Shown one piece after another: positions 34,313 through 46,191 of a stretch of DNA of 64,000 nucleotides. The position numbers and the translations under genes are program-made. The notes under the pieces were generated by a model that ran no database searches, was not told the DNA's origin, and saw only the letters and a program-made list of their open reading frames with translations. Origin of the DNA: Adiantum capillus-veneris. Its lineage: Eukaryota; Streptophyta; Polypodiopsida; Polypodiales; Pteridaceae. The DNA is taken from NCBI GenBank assembly GCA_014529385.2, contig CM043955.1, positions 146,666,640-146,730,639 on the forward strand, read 5' to 3'. Every line of letters starts with the position of its first letter. Within the stretch, counting starts at the first letter, position 1.

Positions 34313-34357
34313 TGCATGCATAAACAAAGAATGCATACGCACACACATTGAGAGAGG

Positions 34358-34399
<42 letters not shown>

Positions 34400-34500
34400 G
34401 AGAAAACAAAGAGAAAGAGAGAGAGAGAATAAAAACCAAAGAGAGAGAGAGGGGGAGAAGACGAAAGAGAGAGGTAAGGGGAGAAAACAAAGAGAGAAAG
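34142..34500. repeat. CT, CA and GA microsatellites in the CACTA-3 5' region
   Basis: CT (about 34142-34160), CA (34166-34183), CT/CA (34253-34307) and GA (34361-34475) tracts. Apparent open frames on both strands here are repeat translations. Confidence 0.85.
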
Positions 34501-35230
34501 AGATTATGTTAAAATTTAAATTAGATTAGGTTAAATTTACATTTAAATTTATGTTTATGTTGAGTTTAAGGTTATGTTAGATTTAGATTTACGTTAGATT
34601 AGATTTAGGTTTATTTAGGTTAGATAAGATTAGATTTAAGTTTATTTTGAGATAGATTTACATTAGATTAGATTTAGGTTTATTTTGAGTTAAAAATTAA
34701 ATTAGATCTAGATTTATGTTTGATGGACTAGCTTTTTTTAGATTTAAGTTAGATTTTAGTGCGTGTCAATGAAGGTGCACTTTGCCCAAAGAGAAAACAC
34801 TAGTTACACAACAATATGTATATTCCCATTAGAATCTAACACCTATGAACTCATACACTAACCATATTCAAATAGCCGCGAATCACCACATGTTCAATTA
34901 GGTTAGATTTAAGATTAGATTTTGGATTGATGTTTTATATTAGAGTCTACCTTCGAGATTACGGTAAAAAATTAGAGTTAGACGAACTTTGATCCCTCTC
35001 TTCCTCTCTATGGATACAACCTTAAGCTGGAAAGCTTTCAACGGCATGATACTCAGATTGGAGGCCAACATGTAATGTGCTAAGTAATTTCTCGAACAAA
35101 GATCTACTGTGAAAAGATGTTAAGATACTATGAAATGCTACATCTAGAGAAGAGGCAAAGGGGTTTTGTCCACTACATGCACTATCATGTAGACGTGGGT
35201 GTGTAGATTTCTTGTACCCACAAATATAGG
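34501..35230. other. CACTA-3 5' noncoding region
   Basis: Degenerate TTAGATTTAGGTTTA units, then unique AT-rich sequence (about 34740-35030). At the place where CACTA-1 and CACTA-2 hold the captured HMA fragment there is none. Confidence 0.6.
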
Positions 35231-35329
35231 CATTGACCAATAAAGACAAGATTATAACCCCGTGGTTCTGATTTTCATGCACCTCTAGACCGAGGTGTGT
35301 GGGGATTGGACATGGCTAGAGAATGTGAG
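35231..35329 (+). promoter_or_regulatory. Conserved TNP2 leader block (CACTA-3)
   Basis: Homologous to 9460-9562, ending GAGAATGTGAG then GTAGTT. CA and GA tracts follow it, then ATG 35502. Confidence 0.6.
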
Positions 35330-35345
35330 GTAGTTTACAATGTGA

Positions 35346-35435
<90 letters not shown>
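35346..35435. repeat. (CA)n followed by (GA)n microsatellite
   Basis: About 29 bp of CA then about 60 bp of GA inside the presumed leader intron. Confidence 0.9.
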
Positions 35436-35439
<4 letters not shown>

Positions 35440-35501
35440 AAGACAGAGGATGCCAATAGAAATTAAATTTATGTCAAGGTTATAAGGTTTTTACCCTCAT
35501 T

Positions 35502-36752
35502 ATGAGTAGTGACGAGGATGTGGGGCCGTCCAACCGAAACAACTATCTCTCAACGAGGATCTTATGTCCTTGTAATCAATGCAAGCATGTTGTGCGACGG
35601 AAAAGACGTGTTTCTTTGCAGCATGTTCGCAAATTTGGTGAGTTCGATCCATTTATTATAGATCGAGTTGTTGCCAATTATAACTCGTTTGACTCTGATG
35701 CTGCCCAACCCAATAGACATCTTTGCAGTCGCTTTGGTCAAGCAGCATATGTGAGGCCACAAGATGTAGCTTCTGATAGCTTGGGGGATGATCATGCAGA
35801 CCACATTCCCAATGAGGCAATGTTTGAGCCCGAGATCGATGAAATGATCAAGACGATCATGGATTCAAAAAGGCTTATTTATGATGATATGAAAAGTGAA
35901 GCCGATACGCCATTGTATGATGGAGCACGTGTGTTTAGATTGAAGGAGCTCCTGGTTCTTCTCAACATGCAGACAAAGTTTGGATGGAGTGACACTAGCG
36001 TCACATCGCTTTTCGGGTGATCTATTACAATGTGTTTACTTTAATAAAAAACTCTAGATGTATAATGATCTGATAGATTTTTACACAATTGTACCGCAAA
36101 ATTTGAGCAGTCTAGTTGATGACGGTCCTCTGATGCAGATCCTGTGGTGGCGGAACTCACTTACTTCGGTACGCTACAAGAGATTTTGAGGATCGACTAT
36201 AGAGGATTTTTGGTTGACTTGTTCAACGTGCAATGGTTCAAGATAATCATGGAGGGTTGCAACGTTAGTGTGCGTAGAGGAGAGTCTGGTTTTCTTGAGG
36301 TGGATTCAACTAAGAAATGGACTGACCTAAGAGACACTTTCATACTACCCGAGCATTGTGAACAAGTAAGAATGTAAATAGTTAACATTCAATTTTAGAA
36401 GTTATGTGCTTGGAAGCTCTCATGTAAGTTATGTGGCTTTGGCAGGTGATATTTCATCCTACAAAGTCTGCATCAAACTGGTGGTACGTCATAGAGGTAG
36501 CTCCTTGTAGTGCACGGACATATGAAGGCTACCATGTGCCAAATCACAGCGGCATCAATGGAGGAGATCGAAGAAGATGCTCAGTCAGAAGCCGTTGAGG
36601 TGGTGCCAGACAAGCATCAAGCTGCTACTCTCTATGGGGTGCATGCAGAGGATCTACAAACTGAAACGGGGGACATTTGTTTACACGGAGAGCTCTATAT
36701 AGATATAGGAAGTTATGTTGAGCTTTGCGATGATGAGAGAGAGACCTCTTAA
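35502..36752 (+). pseudogene. TNP2 remnant of CACTA-3, exons 2-4 deleted
   Basis: Exon 1 (35502-36016, CPCNQCKHVVRRKRR to SLFG) is open. After the start of intron 1 the sequence jumps near 36085 into exon 5 (KFEQSS-like region, then VVAELTYFGTLQEILR). The Transposase_21 core and DUF4218 are lost. Exon 6 (36446-36752) carries a one-base insertion near 36540. The breakpoints differ from those in CACTA-2, so the two deletions are independent. Confidence 0.88.
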
Positions 36753-36900
36753 AGCCATAAATATTGTATTTGAATAATTTATTCACGTGACTTTTTGTCC
36801 ATTCCTATCTATATGCATCATTGCGTCATTGTATTTAATGGTCTTTGCGTCCACTCCAGGTATGTATGCTCTAGGTATGTTCTCACAAGCAGGGATGATG

Positions 36901-37162
36901 AGCACTGCACTCCGAGTGCGATGGAGACTGAAGTTGCAATCGTGAAGGAAGTGATCTGTCTCTGATCATAGATGATGCTCGTCCCACTGCTAGATCTAGT
37001 TGATTGAGTAAAAGAGATGCTAAGAAGCACTAGTAGTGCTTCTTAGCGTCTCTTTCACTCGATCAACTAGATTTAGTAGTGGTGCAAGCAACATCTATGA
37101 GCAGAGACGGATCACCTTTGCGATTGCAGTTTCAGTCTGCAGCGCACCCAGAGGACAGTGCT
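36901..37162. repeat. Long foldback (131/128-nt arms, 3-nt loop) in CACTA-3
   Basis: Arms 36901-37031 and 37035-37162 are inverse copies around AGT. The inner 48 bp pair at 43 positions and the outer part is weaker, about 80% overall by eye. It is absent from CACTA-1 and CACTA-2 at this site, so it is an insertion of about 450 bp (roughly 36851-37300). It could be a foldback/MITE-type element or a small-RNA hairpin gene. I see no clear terminal duplication. Confidence 0.8.
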
Positions 37163-37351
37163 TTTACAAATTCACAGAACTTCAATGAAATCTCTCTACA
37201 TAGGAATCGCTCCCCCTTTATGAGTCCTCTCTCTGTCTCTCTCTCTCTCTGTCTCTCTCTCTCTCTGTCTCTCTCTCTCTCGCTACTTGTCCATGTTTTC
37301 TTCTCCATTCATTCAATATTAAGATTTATTGTTTGTGTGTTTAATGCAGGT

Positions 37352-40256
37352 ATGGATGATGATGAGTTTCTTTCTTCTTTGTCACCCCAGTAGAGGTAGT
37401 GGTACGTGGAGCGTCATTGCTCTGGAGCACCATCACGCGTTCTTACTCCTTTAGCGTCTTCGTTTGTTTCGGAGCATTCAACACGCTCTGAAGCTTCAAT
37501 GTCAACAAGACAATATTCACACTCGTCTATGCACCGACGCTCTAGTGGTGGCAGCGGTGGTTGTTGTGGGGATGCCACCGCCGATACCTCGACACCGCCT
37601 CGTGTTCGACGAGACTCTTTACCCTCCCCTTCTTTGCCCACCCCCACACCAGCCACGACATTGCCATCTACGCCAGGTTTTACGCGGCTGACGGCCGTTC
37701 TAGCAGCTACACATGTCATAAAATCTAATATCTAACCAACCCAAATGATTTTCTCATATTAAATTGATCACTTAATGTGGGAGAATAAACGGGAACAAGT
37801 GTTAAGATATAGATATGTGCTTATAGATCTATCTCAACACGGGACCAATGGTAAAGGGGACCAAAAGGGAGATGGTCTATCAAAGAGCAAGGCTAACCAA
37901 TGGAGCATAAGACCTTAGGGTTAGCTTCATTAAAGACCTCCAATAAATGTGTGTAAAAGTCCTTTGACCTTAGGTAAGCTAGGGCTGAGCTTGAGGTGGG
38001 AAGTGCTTGTCGTGCTTGAGGTGTTTGTCATGCTTGAGGTGCTTGATTAAGATGCTTGAGGTGCTTGACTGGCTCCATGCTTGAGGTGCTTGACTTGCTG
38101 CATGATTAAGGTACTTGAGGTGCCTTGAGAAGCTTGCCTGAGATGCTTGTGGGAACACCCCCTAGTTCAAGTGCTTTGTCATGCTTGGTGAGTAAGGTGC
38201 TTGATCACCTAAAGTCAAAAGCATTCCTACAAGAGGGGGGGGGAGCCCTTTTCCTAGGGGCTAGAGAGAGAACACCCACTCACACACACAAAGGAAGCCC
38301 CAACTTGAAGAGGCAGCAAGGACACATGTCAGGCCCCTACCCATGTTACCTTCATGTGTTGCTTGAAGCCTATTGGCTAAGCTTCAAAGGGGTCCAATGA
38401 TAAATTACATGAATTATCTAATTGTTTTAGCATTTATCTAGCCCTCTCTCTCAAAAAGGAAAGGGGGACACTTGTCTCAAGGCTACCCCTACTGCTTGTA
38501 ATGCCTCCTGCTCATGATTGGCTAGGCCTGGGAGGGTCCAATGAGCTTCAAGCATGAGCTACAAGGGGGGGTCGACCCAAGCTAGCTAGGGGCTTGCTTG
38601 AGGGGTATACTCACCCACACACACTCACAAGCACTCTCATTGTGTGCTATGCAAAGTGCAAGAGCTCCCTCTCCAAGCAAGTAGAGGTTGAGAGCCTACA
38701 CCAACACTCTTGGCTATGGAGTGCAAATCCAACCAAGAGCCATGCTTCAATGCTTAAGCTTGCCATCTCGTTCTTCTTCATTACTATGCTATTATGTATG
38801 CTAGCAGCAAGAGTATGATAAGTGAGGAACTAATTCTTTCTCCTACGAAATGTTTCTTCTTCCTCTTCCCTACCCTCATTCCCTGCTAGCTCTCTCCACC
38901 TTCGAAGGTGTTTGAGGTCTTGGGACTGAGGCTTGGGATAGTTAAAGCTTTCTTCAAGTTCATGTTATGCTATGATTGTGATGGATGAAGCTTTCCATCT
39001 TCATTGCATCACCTAGTTCACAAGGAACACAAAGAATGTATTGTAACAAGTCTCTCTTAATGGGAGAAATCATAATACAAATGCCTATTGGAGGGGGGAC
39101 CGGCTCCACATAAATCCGGTCCTCAACTGTTGTCATGTTCTCTAAATTCTCTCTCTTGCAAAAGTATTGTTCATGCCAAGTTAACTAATTGCTATGATTA
39201 TGTTGCTATCTTTGATTATGTCTACTCGCTATGCTCACAAAGTTATTTCTCAAAAGTATTCTCATTAATTTCCGCTATTCTCAAGATTGAATAGGCTAAT
39301 TCCATTACAACACACCACTACCTACTCCTCCAGGAGTCACTCCAGTCGACACTCCTCGCTTTGGGACCCAGACTCCAGTGGAGACACCTAACGTTCGTAC
39401 CCCCATCGATACGCTGCTAGAGACCCCTGCCGGGACACCCAGGTTCACGCGACACCAGTGAGAGGGCTTGCCTTACTTTGACGACTTCAGCGGTGGAATG
39501 ATCTTGGATGATGAAGGCAAGAAGATGATATCGCACATGCACGGTATTTGCTCTCAGGTGTTTAGACACTACATACTAAACACATGGAGTGAAGCACCAA
39601 GTGATTTAAAAGAGAGAGTCATCAGCATGCTGCATGACAAGTTTCCCGTTTCAACACGGGATGACCGCTTCAATGAAGACCTGATGAAAGTTCGAATGCA
39701 CAAATAATACAAGCACAAGCGTTCCCAAGGGCAAAAACCAATTACGCAAGGTTGGAACAGACCAGATTGGCTGGCCAAAGAAGACTGGAAGAATGCCAAG
39801 AAAGCAACGCGCGAGAATCCGACAAGTGGAAGCAACAAAAGGTGTCAGCCAAAGCGTGAGTAGAGACAGGGAGTCGCACCACTTGGGGAGCGATGGGTGG
39901 GCATCATTTGAGGCCGATTTTGTGAGTGTTTTCGCGTTGCTCTTTAGGTTTGATAGTTTAGGGTTTAGGGTTTTTAAATTCTAACATAATGGATTCTTTG
40001 TATGTTTTGACAGTGGTCGATGATAGGACGTGACCCCACACCGTACGAGCGTGAGTACGTAAGCAGTAAGGGCTTAAACGCCCTGATGGACATTCAGAGT
40101 TCTTGCAGAGGCATGGTTAGTATTAGGGTTTACTCTTTTCTATTTGTTGTATTGTTTTATAAATTATATGTTTATACTTATAAAAAGTTATCTTATTGTT
40201 TTTTTTTGCAGAATCCGACAGATATGCCGCTTGGACACGGTCAGACGTCTGATTAA
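37352..40256 (+). pseudogene. TNPA-like gene of CACTA-3, interrupted by a solo LTR
   Basis: Exon 1 starts at ATG 37352 and has TAG at 37391-37393 and 37397-37399 where CACTA-2 has CAG. The exon is split at 37713/39315 by a solo LTR, and the conserved domain resumes at 39316 on (HYILNTWSEAPSDLKERV near 39570) with further frame breaks. Exon 2 (40014-40115) and exon 3 (40212-40256) keep their splice sites. No functional product is expected. Confidence 0.88.
37714..39309 (+). mobile_element. Solo LTR of the chromovirus family, inside CACTA-3
   Basis: 1,596 bp, TGTCATAAAATC...CATTACA, flanked by ACACA on both sides (37709-37713 and 39310-39314). CACTA-1 and CACTA-2 show the empty site. It aligns along its length with the chromovirus LTRs at 42351 and 57974. 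A private tandem array of TGCTTGAGGTGCTTGA-like units fills about 37985-38165. No internal domain remains, so it arose by LTR-LTR recombination or from a partial insertion. Confidence 0.9.
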
Positions 40257-40689
40257 ACGACGTCAGTCTAGCCATAGCTAGATAGCATTAATTTCCTTTT
40301 GTCATAGCATACGTATCATGAGATGACGTTTATACGTCTTTTTGTAACTATTGGAAAACCATGTATATTTTTTCAATAATGACCATGGTGTTGTAACTAT
40401 TACATTTGCAAAGTTTAACAATCAAGTGATTTTTCCTATGATGTGTACAATTGTCATTGATTTACTTTCATCAATTTACTTTTTTCAGTTTTGTATCTTT
40501 ATTCTGCAAACAATACTATGGATGATGGAGTTAATGGCTACATTGTCTTGTGGGTGACTACTTTGGGTCTATATATAAGCTTGCACTTTCTTTCAAAGGT
40601 GAATCTGGGCTTATCTTGGATTCATTTAGGTTTACTCTATTATTGAAGCATTCAATATGGTTGATGGGTGGCAAGGCATTCAATGCCCT

Positions 40690-40930
40690 GCCGCCAAATT
40701 GTTTTTCTCTCGGGCATCGCTATAAGCGTCGCTATATAAGGCTCTGTAGTGTCGCTATAGGTGGCCTATAAACATCACTATGAGCGTCTCTATATAGCAA
40801 CGTCTGTAGCTATGCGTATAGCGACACTCATAGAGATGTTCTCGTATCGATGCTTTTAGCGATGGTCTTAGCGACATCGGGGAGTATAAAAACCCAATGT
40901 ATTTTTGTCGCTAACAGCGTCACAAGTGCA
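40690..40930. repeat. CACTA-3 3' subterminal TCGCTA/TAGCGA array, degraded
   Basis: Same array as in CACTA-1 and CACTA-2 but with more mutated units (ATCGCTA, AACATCACTA). Confidence 0.8.
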
Positions 40931-40945
40931 CAACCTCTTGTAGTG

Positions 40946-42175
40946 TAAAAAGCTTCTTACTAATTTGGGCTTGGATTATCACAAAATACATGCATTTCCT
41001 AATGATTGTTCACTTTTTTGTAGTGAGTATGAAAATGTAGAATAGGGTCCCAATTGTGGAACATATAGGTATAGAGAGGACACACAAGGAAAATTTATCC
41101 ATGCAAAGGTCCTTCGACACTTTCCTATCATTCCAAGAATAAAGAGCATGTTCAGGTGCAAATCTATAGCCGCTTTGATGACATGGCTCTCAAATACTAG
41201 ATCAAAGGATGATGTGATGCGGGTACGTGCTGACTCTCCTGCATGGAAGCACATAGATAAAAGTTGGCCTTCATTTAAGAATGAGCCTCGATGTATTCGC
41301 TTTGGTTTGGGAATGGACGGAGTAAACCCAGTTGGATTACGGAGTTCTTCATAGAGTACGTGGCCTATTTGTTTAATTAGTTATAATCTTCCACCATGGC
41401 TAGCTATCAAGAAGGGTCATCTATTGTTGTCATTGATCGTCCCAAGAAAGTACAAATCAAAGAACATGGACATATATCTGGCACCACTTATAGAAGATCT
41501 CCAAATCTTGTGGACAGGAATCTATGTGCTTGATATGTCCCAACCAATCAGACGATGAAATGTACATGTGCAAGGCATTCTCATGTGGACCATGCACGAT
41601 TAGCCAGGTTTTGGTGAGTGTTCATGTAAGTTCCTTTGAAACCCTCACATACATGTTATTCCTCTGGCTATGCCAATGCTTTTATATTTTAAAATTTGTG
41701 ATTTTTCAGACTTGAGTTACTCGGGCAATCATGTATGTCCAAAATGTGGTCCTTGACTTGGCTTCCGCTGCTTTGATCATTTGAGTAAGACAGTTTATGA
41801 GGAGCATGGTAGAGTTTTTCCTGAAGTACATGAGCTATGTGGACCAAACATATGCAAACATGACATGCATCCACTAAAAGCGAGGGATTGGAAAAACATG
41901 TGGTTGGAGAGGGGAGATTTCATGCCACCTGGAATGAAAAGACTTTCTATTTTTCATGAACTCCCATACTGGAGTGACCTGCTGATTAATCATCTGCTCG
42001 ACCCAATGCACATCTTCAAGAATGTGGGGGAGATCATATGGAAAACCATCACCGGAAAAAGGGAGAGCAAGGCCCAAAGAGATGACCTGTAGGCTGTGGG
42101 TCGAATGCCAGAGATGTGGCCTCGGCTTAAACCCAATGGACAGTTTGCAATGAGCATAGAGAGAGTACTTAATTT
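40946..42175 (+). pseudogene. TNP2 pseudogene of CACTA-4, rest of exon 2 and exon 3
   Basis: Exon 2 resumes at once after CACTA-3 with AKKLLTNLGLDYHKIHA, then IPRIKSMFRCKSIAALMTW, FGLGMDGVNPVGLRSSS, PPWLAIKKGHLLLSLIVP and MWTMHD. Exon 3 starts near 41709 after TTTTTCAG and carries PPGMKRLSIFHELPYW and LLDPMHIFKNVGEIIW. Stops occur at about 41066 and 41352 and elsewhere. The gene breaks off at about 42130-42175, where an inverted chromovirus LTR begins. DUF4218 and everything 3' of it are missing. Confidence 0.85.
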
Positions 42176-42350
42176 GAGAAAGCAACATAGCAATTTACAC
42201 CTAGCTAATTTAGCATTGACAATACTCGAAAAGAGAGAGAAATAGAACAATTGACAACAGTTTACATGGAGCCTGTCCCCCTCCATGAAGGCTTTGTATA
42301 ATAGCTTCTCCCATCAAAGGAGACTTTTGTACAATATAATCTTTGTGTTA
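42176..42350 (-). repeat. Left piece of an inverted chromovirus LTR
   Basis: The minus strand matches the 3' quarter of the chromovirus LTR, lacking its last 90 bp or so. It stops exactly at the chromovirus insertion (42351), and the matching sequence resumes at 59593. It is the older target LTR. Confidence 0.8.
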
Positions 42351-42731
42351 TGTCATGATAATCCATATCTAATGCTCCTAAATGATTTTGTCATGTTAAA
42401 CTGATCATTTAATATGGGGAAGTGCCAGGGGAGAAAAAGATAGAATATTGGTTAAGCTAGCAGACAGGCCACAGTAGGGATCCAAAGGAGGGAAAATATG
42501 GATCCAAAGGGGGGGGCATCTGTAAAAGAGCCATGTGCAACAATGGGCTTAAAAGACCCTAAGGTTCAGCCCATTAAGACTTCCAAAATGCTAAGGTTCC
42601 AAAGTTCAAAGGTTGTGTTCAAAGGTCAAACATTGGGGGAATTGGATGCTTTGTGTGTGTCCCAAAAGTCTTTAGCAATCCCTACATAGGAGGGGGCGAG
42701 GCTTGCAAGTAGAGGATGAGAGAGAAACTCG

Positions 42732-42818
<87 letters not shown>

Positions 42819-44010
42819 GCTCCCTTTACACAAAGGGAATGAGGGATACATGTCAGTTCCCTAACCCAGATGCCCACAAGGTGTACCCAATTCCTATTGG
42901 ATGGCCTTGGAGGTGGACCAATAAGAAGTAGGCTAGAGTAAATCTAGTTTAATTAATTTAAAAACACTTAATAAAAGAACCAATAAGAATCAAGCTCTCT
43001 AGAAGACTATTGGACAGTCTCCCAAGGGGACTAATGAGCATTCAGCAGCCCAATGGCTTGTCTGATTCCTCTTGGCTAGGAGGCAAAGGGGTCCAATGAG
43101 AGTTTAGTTGAATTAAATAATTACCTAAAGCTCTCACAAAAGGGGAAAGGGGGACACATGTCAGAATTCTATCACTTATGCTACTTAATTACCATTGGCT
43201 AAGCCTTGGGAAGTCCAATAGGATGTTAGCAAGAGCAAATAGCAAGAGGGGTCGACCAAGAGAGAGAGGGGTATGATTTTTGCAACGCATTATCACACAC
43301 ACACTCACACAATCTCATGTGTGAAGTAAAGAAGAATCTCTCTCCTTCTCAAGCTTTAATGGAAAGCTTATCACCTACTCCAAGCTTGTGAGAATGAAGG
43401 CCTACACCAACAACTCTTGTCGTTGTGATGCAAATCAACCAAGAGCCAAGCTTCAATGCATGCTCATCTCCTCTACCATGCTAATTACTAAGCTAAGCTA
43501 TGCTTATATGAGTGATTATGTGAGGAGATGTACATCTTTCTCGTAAGAATACTCCTTCTTCCTCTCAATCTACTCTCTTACCCCACTAGCTCTCACCATC
43601 TTCGAAGGTGTGTGAGGTCTTGGGTCTGAGACCGTGAGGGAATTGATGTTGTGTTTGATAAGTGTTTTGCATAGTGCATGAAGTTTCCATCTTCATTGCA
43701 CTAGCTAGTATTGAAGGAACACAAAGAATTGTATTGTAAAATGTCTCTCTTGATGGGAGAAACCATAATACAAAGCCTTTTGGAGGGGGGACCGGCTCCA
43801 TGCAAATCCAGTCCTCAACTGTTGTCAATTGCTTAATTTCTCTCTCATTTGAAGTGTTGTTCATGCTATCTATCTAGGTGTTATGCTTTTTGTTGCTCTC
43901 TTCACCCAAGCACTCTTGTTATTCTCATTAGGAAGCTATTCTAATGAAAGGCTCACTATGTTCATGCTACTTTCTGCTACACACAAGTTACTATACCATT
44001 AAATGTCACA
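42351..44010 (+). repeat. Chromovirus 5' LTR
   Basis: 1,660 bp, TGTCATGATAATCC...AAATGTCACA, followed by the primer-binding site. It includes a long AC tract (42733-42817). Short open frames here, some spanning the AC tract, are not genes. Confidence 0.92.
42733..42817. repeat. (AC)n microsatellite in the chromovirus 5' LTR
   Basis: About 42 units, against about 19 units at the same place in the 3' LTR (58356-58394). This is a length change since insertion. Confidence 0.92.
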
Positions 44011-44023
44011 TTGGTATCAGAGC
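44011..44023 (+). promoter_or_regulatory. Chromovirus primer-binding site
   Basis: TTGGTATCAGAGC directly after the LTR end, complementary to initiator tRNA-Met. This is usual for plant chromoviruses. Confidence 0.85.
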
Positions 44024-46191
44024 ACAAGGTTTCTCTTTTCTTGCTCAAGAAGGGAGGTCCACAAGCTAGCTATAAATGGTTGGTACTATTAATTGCATGT
44101 GAGTAAGTAGAATAGGGATTTCTCAGCCTTGTAGTGTGCCTGCCTTTGTGAAGTTAACGGGGCTTCACCGTTGAGATGTATGGTCTTAATAGTGGAGTCC
44201 TACGGGGCTTGCCTATGGCTTAACCACTATTGAGCTATTAGAAGCTTGACAGGAGCCGATGCTGTTTTGGTGTTGAATGACCCTCTCTTCTATTCCTTGC
44301 AACTAATGGTATTCAAGCCACGGGTACAATAGCTTGAGTGCTTTTTCTAAAGGGGTAAAGAGGAGTAGCAACTAGGGCTTGAATTGCCAAAGTACATCTA
44401 GAAAATTTACACCTAAAAGTTGTTAGAATGGATGACAATAGTTAAGAGATTGAAATTAACGTTTATAACTTTGATTTTGCTAATGAGCAAGCTACTAATG
44501 ATGCCCTGATGCTTGCGGGTTGTGGTAGACTTCAACATCTTTTGATGTTGTTCTGTTGTTTACCTACTTCTTGGGTATCCTAGGATATTGAGATTGATAC
44601 CTTGTGGGACTTCTTTCTTGGGAGGGACTTGAAGCTACTTCATATGCCCTAACCTATGTTTTTGGCACCCATATCTTTCTGTTACCTCTATAGTACTCCT
44701 GTTATTTTAAGCTCCATTGTGATGCTATCCATCACATGTGCTTGTCTTTATGTGTTGATTTCTCATCCTTAATCCAAACCAGAGCATTGACTTTGTTTAA
44801 ACTACTTGGAACAAACACTTGCTTGGCTTTCCTTTTCTTTCTTAAGTACTTTGGCTGATATACCTTTGCTTTTTTGGGTGGATCCTTAGGGGTTTCAATT
44901 GGGTCAGCAATTGACTTGAAGTTTTGAAAGCCTGATTTGCTTGAAGAAGCTGATCCATGAGGGTTCTTAGATGTAGAGGCATATATTGTCACACATTTCA
45001 TGCTAATCAATGGAAGGTCCACTTTAGCTTTACCTTTGTCTGCAAGATTTGTTTTTTATTCTTCTGACTTCTACAACTCTGAATCTAGCATTAATGATAC
45101 ATGTAAATCATACACCACCAAATCTGGAAAATTTCAGCATTACAACGACGTGAAAACGAACAATCCAAAAAATTTCAAAGCATAACACACCATCAACATT
45201 ACATTGCAGTTAACATAGCATCAACATTGCATTGGCATCGACATGGCATTGTAATTAACATAGCATAGACCTAGTGTTAATTAGCATAGCATAACATAGC
45301 GTTGACATTGCATAGCACCATCATGGAATCTCTACACAATGTACACATGTTTAGATTCTAGGGAGGTTGAGAATACGACCTTGATTATTTTTTCAATGAA
45401 GATCGATTGAACGGTTGAAAGCTCCAATCCTTGGTAGCAACAAATAAATGTATAAGTTATCAAAAATTAGCAAAATTAGCAAGGGGTTAGTGTAAAATTA
45501 GAGTGTGTAAACACACAATTGGCAAGATACGGTGACAAATTAGGGAATAATGAAGACATTGCTTCATGCACACACATCCAAAATCCACAAAACCATAAAT
45601 ACACAAGTGACATTAGTAGTGAAATTAGTGAGGAAACACATCCGATTATGCCACAATTACAGAAGCGTAGGCCATCGTCCCCGGCAACGGTGCCAAATGT
45701 TGGTAGTTCCATCATTGCGTAGCTCCAATGACCAACAAAATTATCAATCCGAAGGGATGAGCTACCTGACTAGGGCATGGAAACACTCACATGATTAGTG
45801 AGCTAATCATGGCAACACGAATGGTTGACTCTACGAGGTGAGCTTCTCGGCCTATGGAGGAGTTAAGCCACAATGAAGGGCAATCTCCACATCCAGTTCT
45901 CTTAACCTCCAATCAACCCAATCACACACACTAACGATTGCAAGACGCACACAACACTAATCATATCATGCAATACACTAATCGCAAGCACACACACATA
46001 GATCTATCAAGCACCACACTCCAATCAAACCTACATGCACACAAAATCAAAAGAGAGAAATCACACAAGATTAGAGAGGGATTAACCACTAATTAGTTAC
46101 GGTCTAGCTAATCTAATCAAACAAGCCATGGGCAATCCATCCCTCCAAAGTAAAGTGCAACGACATCTTCGTGTGCATGGGATTCTCCAAG
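44024..46191. other. Chromovirus 5' internal region with a minus-strand retroelement fragment
   Basis: 44024-44700 has no clear ORF. On the minus strand an open frame at 45022-44732 (basic, KAKVYQPKYLRKKRKAKQ) lies about 680 bp downstream of a Tat/Athila-like primer-binding site (45678-45697), so a piece of a second LTR retrotransposon is probably embedded in reverse. Imperfect repeats of ACATAGCATnnACATTGCAT occupy about 45190-45310. The chromovirus gag frame appears to enter from about 46085 and cross the Copia-B insertion site. Confidence 0.5.
45678..45697 (-). promoter_or_regulatory. Tat/Athila-type primer-binding site beside an LTR end
   Basis: On the minus strand TTTGGCACCGTTGCCGGGGA follows CCAACA, one base from the well-known plant Tat/Athila motif. 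The LTR itself would extend right from 45698. Its other end was not found. Confidence 0.65.

Larger units (their letters stand above)
33932..40945 (+). mobile_element. CACTA-3: CACTA transposon inserted in CACTA-4
   Basis: The ends are CACTACAAGAGG and CCTCTTGTAGTG with TAA on both sides (33929-33931 and 40946-40948). The element is 7.0 kb including a 1.6-kb solo LTR. It is diverged from CACTA-1 and CACTA-2 in the 5' region (hairpin A is decayed) and lacks the HMA fragment. TNP2 is internally deleted and TNPA is broken, so it is non-autonomous. Confidence 0.95.

Noticed and set aside
36983-37082. Rho-independent-type terminator
   Set aside because: The stem is far too long, lacks a U tract and lies in a eukaryotic transposon. 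The foldback explanation fits better.
42626-42931. Open frames over the AC tract in the chromovirus LTR
   Set aside because: Pure repeat translation (THTHTH, CVCVCV). They lie inside a defined LTR.
44732-45022. Minus-strand 96-codon basic ORF as a host gene
   Set aside because: It lies inside a retroelement, about 680 bp downstream of a reverse primer-binding site. More likely a degraded gag piece, not certain enough to name.
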